A DNA stretch of 54,707 nucleotides from Solirubrobacterales bacterium. GTDB lineage: Bacteria; Actinomycetota; Thermoleophilia; Solirubrobacterales; 70-9. The notes below the pieces were generated by a model. It was not told where the DNA came from and did no database searches. It saw only the letters and a program-made list of their open reading frames with translations. Location: the NCBI GenBank assembly GCA_025450585.1, contig JANWHD010000059.1:1-54707 (forward strand), given 5' to 3'. Each line of letters starts with the position of its first letter. Position 1 is the stretch's first letter. Both the position numbers and the translations under genes were made by a program. Positions 54,549 through 54,707 of the stretch are shown in pieces.

Positions 54549-54707
54549 GGGCCAACGTTACCTCGGCGCTAGGCTGGAACTCACTGTCATCGTCGGCTCC
54601 AAGGTCGGCGGCAGCGTCCGACTCGGTCGGTTGGTTCTCGGGAAGGCGGCGAGCTGACTCCTAGGCTGGTTGTCGACCCGGAGGTCTGACCTGCACGCGT
54701 TGTGTCG

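Noticed and set aside
1..54707. CRISPR array or large direct-repeat array
   Set aside because: No regularly spaced repeats with unique spacers were seen; the repeats present are leaders, att sites and palindromes.

Overview
The window reads as high-GC actinobacterial chromosome. The gene content (an F420-type deazaflavin oxidoreductase, a DUF7144 membrane protein, a fused response-regulator/thioredoxin-reductase-like protein, an SCO6880-type conjugation module) fits Actinomycetota and suggests the Solirubrobacterales/Thermoleophilia branch. This placement is an inference from gene families, not from a marker gene.

The centre of interest is an integrative and conjugative element (ICE) of 32,826 bp inserted in the 3' half of tRNA-Trp(CCA). 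A perfect 49-bp direct repeat marks the ends: attL at 973-1021 inside the intact tRNA gene, attR at 33799-33847. From left to right the element holds: unknown cargo (1.2-3.2 kb); a leading-region-like block of ParB-like, DUF3072-like, DprA, ArdC-like and SSB genes plus small DNA-binding proteins (3.5-9.9 kb), nearly all behind long structured leaders; a MobF relaxase-helicase (10.1-13.3 kb); a sigma factor and a 602-aa protein with six predicted HTH domains (13.4-16.1 kb); more cargo (a J-domain protein and lipoproteins, 16.4-18.9 kb); a type IV secretion operon on the minus strand (18.9-26.2 kb: coupling ATPase, VirB4-like ATPase, SCO6880 protein, VirB6-like, VirB8-like position, DUF6112); secreted proteins and a second, probably membrane-anchored sigma factor (26.4-29.6 kb); and finally a lipoprotein, a VirB1-like hydrolase, Xis, a tyrosine integrase and a VapBC-type toxin-antitoxin pair next to attR.

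Two regulatory layers can be read directly. Five transcription units of the element (relaxase, the 96-aa gene, T4SS operon, sigma/secreted operon, lipoprotein-hydrolase-Xis-Int) start behind the same motif, CGATGCAA-N13-TGGACA, always with a 13-bp spacer. The leading-region genes lack it and carry long hairpin leaders instead, two of them sharing a 58-bp identical segment. I infer a donor transfer regulon plus an early-recipient programme, with ssDNA promoters as one testable model for the hairpins.

Right of attR lies host chromosome: DUF2188 and DUF4917 (SIR2-like) genes, BrkB, a PQQ-type beta-propeller lipoprotein, tRNA-Gly and tRNA-Pro(GGG), a decayed membrane/PLD-like gene, a RelE-type toxin-antitoxin pair, redox enzymes, an amino-acid ABC binding protein, a MocR regulator divergent from an FAD oxidoreductase, a Nudix hydrolase, an RDD protein, a haloalkane-dehalogenase-like hydrolase, a metallophosphoesterase, tRNA-Pro(TGG), an ORF6N-domain gene and an MFS exporter. 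The ORF6N gene contains a 27-bp perfect palindrome that recurs, with matched changes in both arms, 12.8 kb upstream beside the RelE toxin.
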